Origin: Vibrio owensii CAIM 1854 = LMG 25443
GTDB taxonomy: Bacteria; Pseudomonadota; Gammaproteobacteria; Enterobacterales; Vibrionaceae
Direction of reading: 5' to 3'
Length of the DNA: 64,000 nucleotides
Assembly: GCF_000817815.1 (NCBI RefSeq)
Contig: NZ_JPRD01000031.1
Location: forward strand, 1 to 64,000
This document shows positions 63,198 to 64,000 of this stretch, piece by piece. Every line of letters starts with the position of its first letter. The first letter of the stretch is position 1. Below the pieces are notes generated by a model. The model saw only the letters and a program-made list of their open reading frames with translations. It was not told the origin of the DNA and did not search any database. The position numbers were made by a program, and so were the translations under genes.

Positions 63198-64000
63198 GTG
63201 CAGCAGTTGTTTATCTCATTGGCGGTTATCTTGGCGGTTTGCGCCTTACTCATCACATTGAAAGCAGTCGGTCGAATATCGAGGCTCGAAGACGAAGTGT
63301 CTCAGCTTCATAAAGAACTGGCAGAACTGCGCGCGCGTTGGTTTGAGAGAGACACACCACCGGCCCAAGAACCCGAGCAACACACATCTCAACCACAACA
63401 AGCGTCGCCAGAACAACCCGCACAACCTAGTGCTCCGACGCTTAAATCAGATTCAAAGCCAACAATGGTTTCAGAGCCTACCTCTGCTCCTCTAGCTGCC
63501 AAAGAAGTACCACCACCAATTGTAGAGCCGAGCCTCCCGTCACTCGATGAAGTACACATAGGAGGGCTGGCGCAAAGCAGTGAATCCGTATTTGAGAAAC
63601 AAGCCAATAAACTGCTGACCAACATCCAAGAAAACTGGTTGGTTTGGGTTGGTGCACTCGCCATGTTGATTGGTGGTGGTTACCTTGTACAAGTGATTGG
63701 CAGTCACATTGAGTTCTCACCAATCATGCGCGTGACCATCGCATTCTCTATCTCTCTTGCTACCGTGATAGCAGGTGAATGGTTCCATCGCCGCGAGCAG
63801 AAATCCCCAGACCGAGCAGGACGAGCGAAAGGCTTTACTTACGTTCCTGCCGCCATTACCGGAACAGGGTTAACTGGCATCTACTGCACGGTGATCTTTG
63901 CGTTTGTCTTTTATCAACTCTTATCGCCAAGTGCATCACTGGTAATTTTGGCGGTCGCGGCATTTTCGAGCTTAGCGCTTTCTCTACGACAAGGGCCTTT
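63198..64000 (+). CDS. DUF2339 multi-pass membrane protein (3' end outside the window)
   Basis: The frame starts at GTG 63198 after AAGGACAGGGA and is open to the window edge (about 267 codons). It has one N-terminal TM helix (LAVILAVCALLITLKAVG), a coiled segment (ISRLEDEVSQLHKELAEL), a Pro/Gln/Ser-rich linker and then the DUF2339 membrane region beginning NWLVWVGALAMLIGGGYLVQ, with further TMs. Family members are large (over 800 residues) envelope proteins of unknown function. Confidence 0.82.
   Translation, partial: MQQLFISLAVILAVCALLITLKAVGRISRLEDEVSQLHKELAELRARWFERDTPPAQEPEQHTSQPQQASPEQPAQPSAPTLKSDSKPTMVSEPTSAPLAAKEVPPPIVEPSLPSLDEVHIGGLAQSSESVFEKQANKLLTNIQENWLVWVGALAMLIGGGYLVQVIGSHIEFSPIMRVTIAFSISLATVIAGEWFHRREQKSPDRAGRAKGFTYVPAAITGTGLTGIYCTVIFAFVFYQLLSPSASLVILAVAAFSSLALSLRQGP

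Noticed and set aside
1..64000. CRISPR arrays, tRNA, rRNA or complete insertion sequences
   Set aside because: No regularly spaced direct repeats, cloverleaf-forming sequences or transposase genes were seen anywhere in the window.

Overview
The window reads as Vibrio DNA, most likely from the Harveyi clade (V. parahaemolyticus / alginolyticus / campbellii group) and probably from chromosome 2. It carries an scrA-scrB-scrC swarming-signal operon, tdh/kbl, and the polar-independent lateral flagellar (laf) late operon in the order known from V. parahaemolyticus. Nearly every gene is of chromosomal Vibrio type. A few AT-rich or broken islets suggest transfer, insertion and deletion. I saw no rRNA, tRNA, CRISPR array or complete insertion sequence.

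Layout. (1) 1-4.5 kb: the end of an orphan type VI secretion module, with a VgrG tail, a DUF4123 adaptor and an 847-residue LysM effector, facing a convergent FGE-like lipoprotein. (2) 4.8-6.6 kb: a scar where a recombinase-like fragment lies between a gene stub and the 3' end of a MscS channel gene. (3) 6.7-11.5 kb: alpha carbonic anhydrase, an exported protein with an FSGC...H motif like that of CNF/BLF1 deamidase toxins, then tdh and kbl with a perfect CRP site upstream. (4) 11.7-16.4 kb: scrABC, the quorum-like switch that adjusts c-di-GMP and, in V. parahaemolyticus, controls swarming versus capsule. (5) 17-20.7 kb: an OmpR-type two-component system behind two spondin-domain proteins. (6) 21-27 kb: LysR/VOC pair, PepSY membrane protein, a 266-bp inverted-repeat element, cytochrome b562, YcdX phosphatase, SRPBCC protein. 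(7) 27.3-29.2 kb: an AT-rich islet with a stand-alone EAL protein and an HTH protein. (8) 29.4-32.6 kb: DMT exporter with divergent LysR, and a rhombosortase-type serine protease.

(9) 32.7-46.7 kb: the lateral flagellar region. The late genes lafA and lafBCDEFSTU, plus flhA and the EAL-like lafV, are intact. Directly upstream, the C-terminal end of FliJ (minus strand) abuts the C-terminal 60% of FlhB (plus strand). In V. parahaemolyticus the genes between these points encode the basal body, export gate, C-ring, the sigma-54 activator LafK and MotY. They are missing here, so this looks like one large internal deletion that should abolish lateral flagella unless the genes lie elsewhere. A sigma-54 promoter upstream of lafB and the scrABC switch remain as apparently orphaned control elements.

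(10) 46.8-64 kb: small membrane proteins, a PheC-like periplasmic protein, a nucleotidyltransferase, a ToxR/CadC-type regulator, TerC, a short MscS, a PACE efflux pump with divergent LysR, type 2 IPP isomerase, a CPA1 antiporter and the start of a DUF2339 membrane protein. Three genes in the window (the 32.7 kb EAL protein, the 47.7 kb PH-domain protein and the 50.4 kb lipoprotein) are each broken by a single extra base in a short homopolymer. Shared sequencing error must be excluded before they are called pseudogenes.
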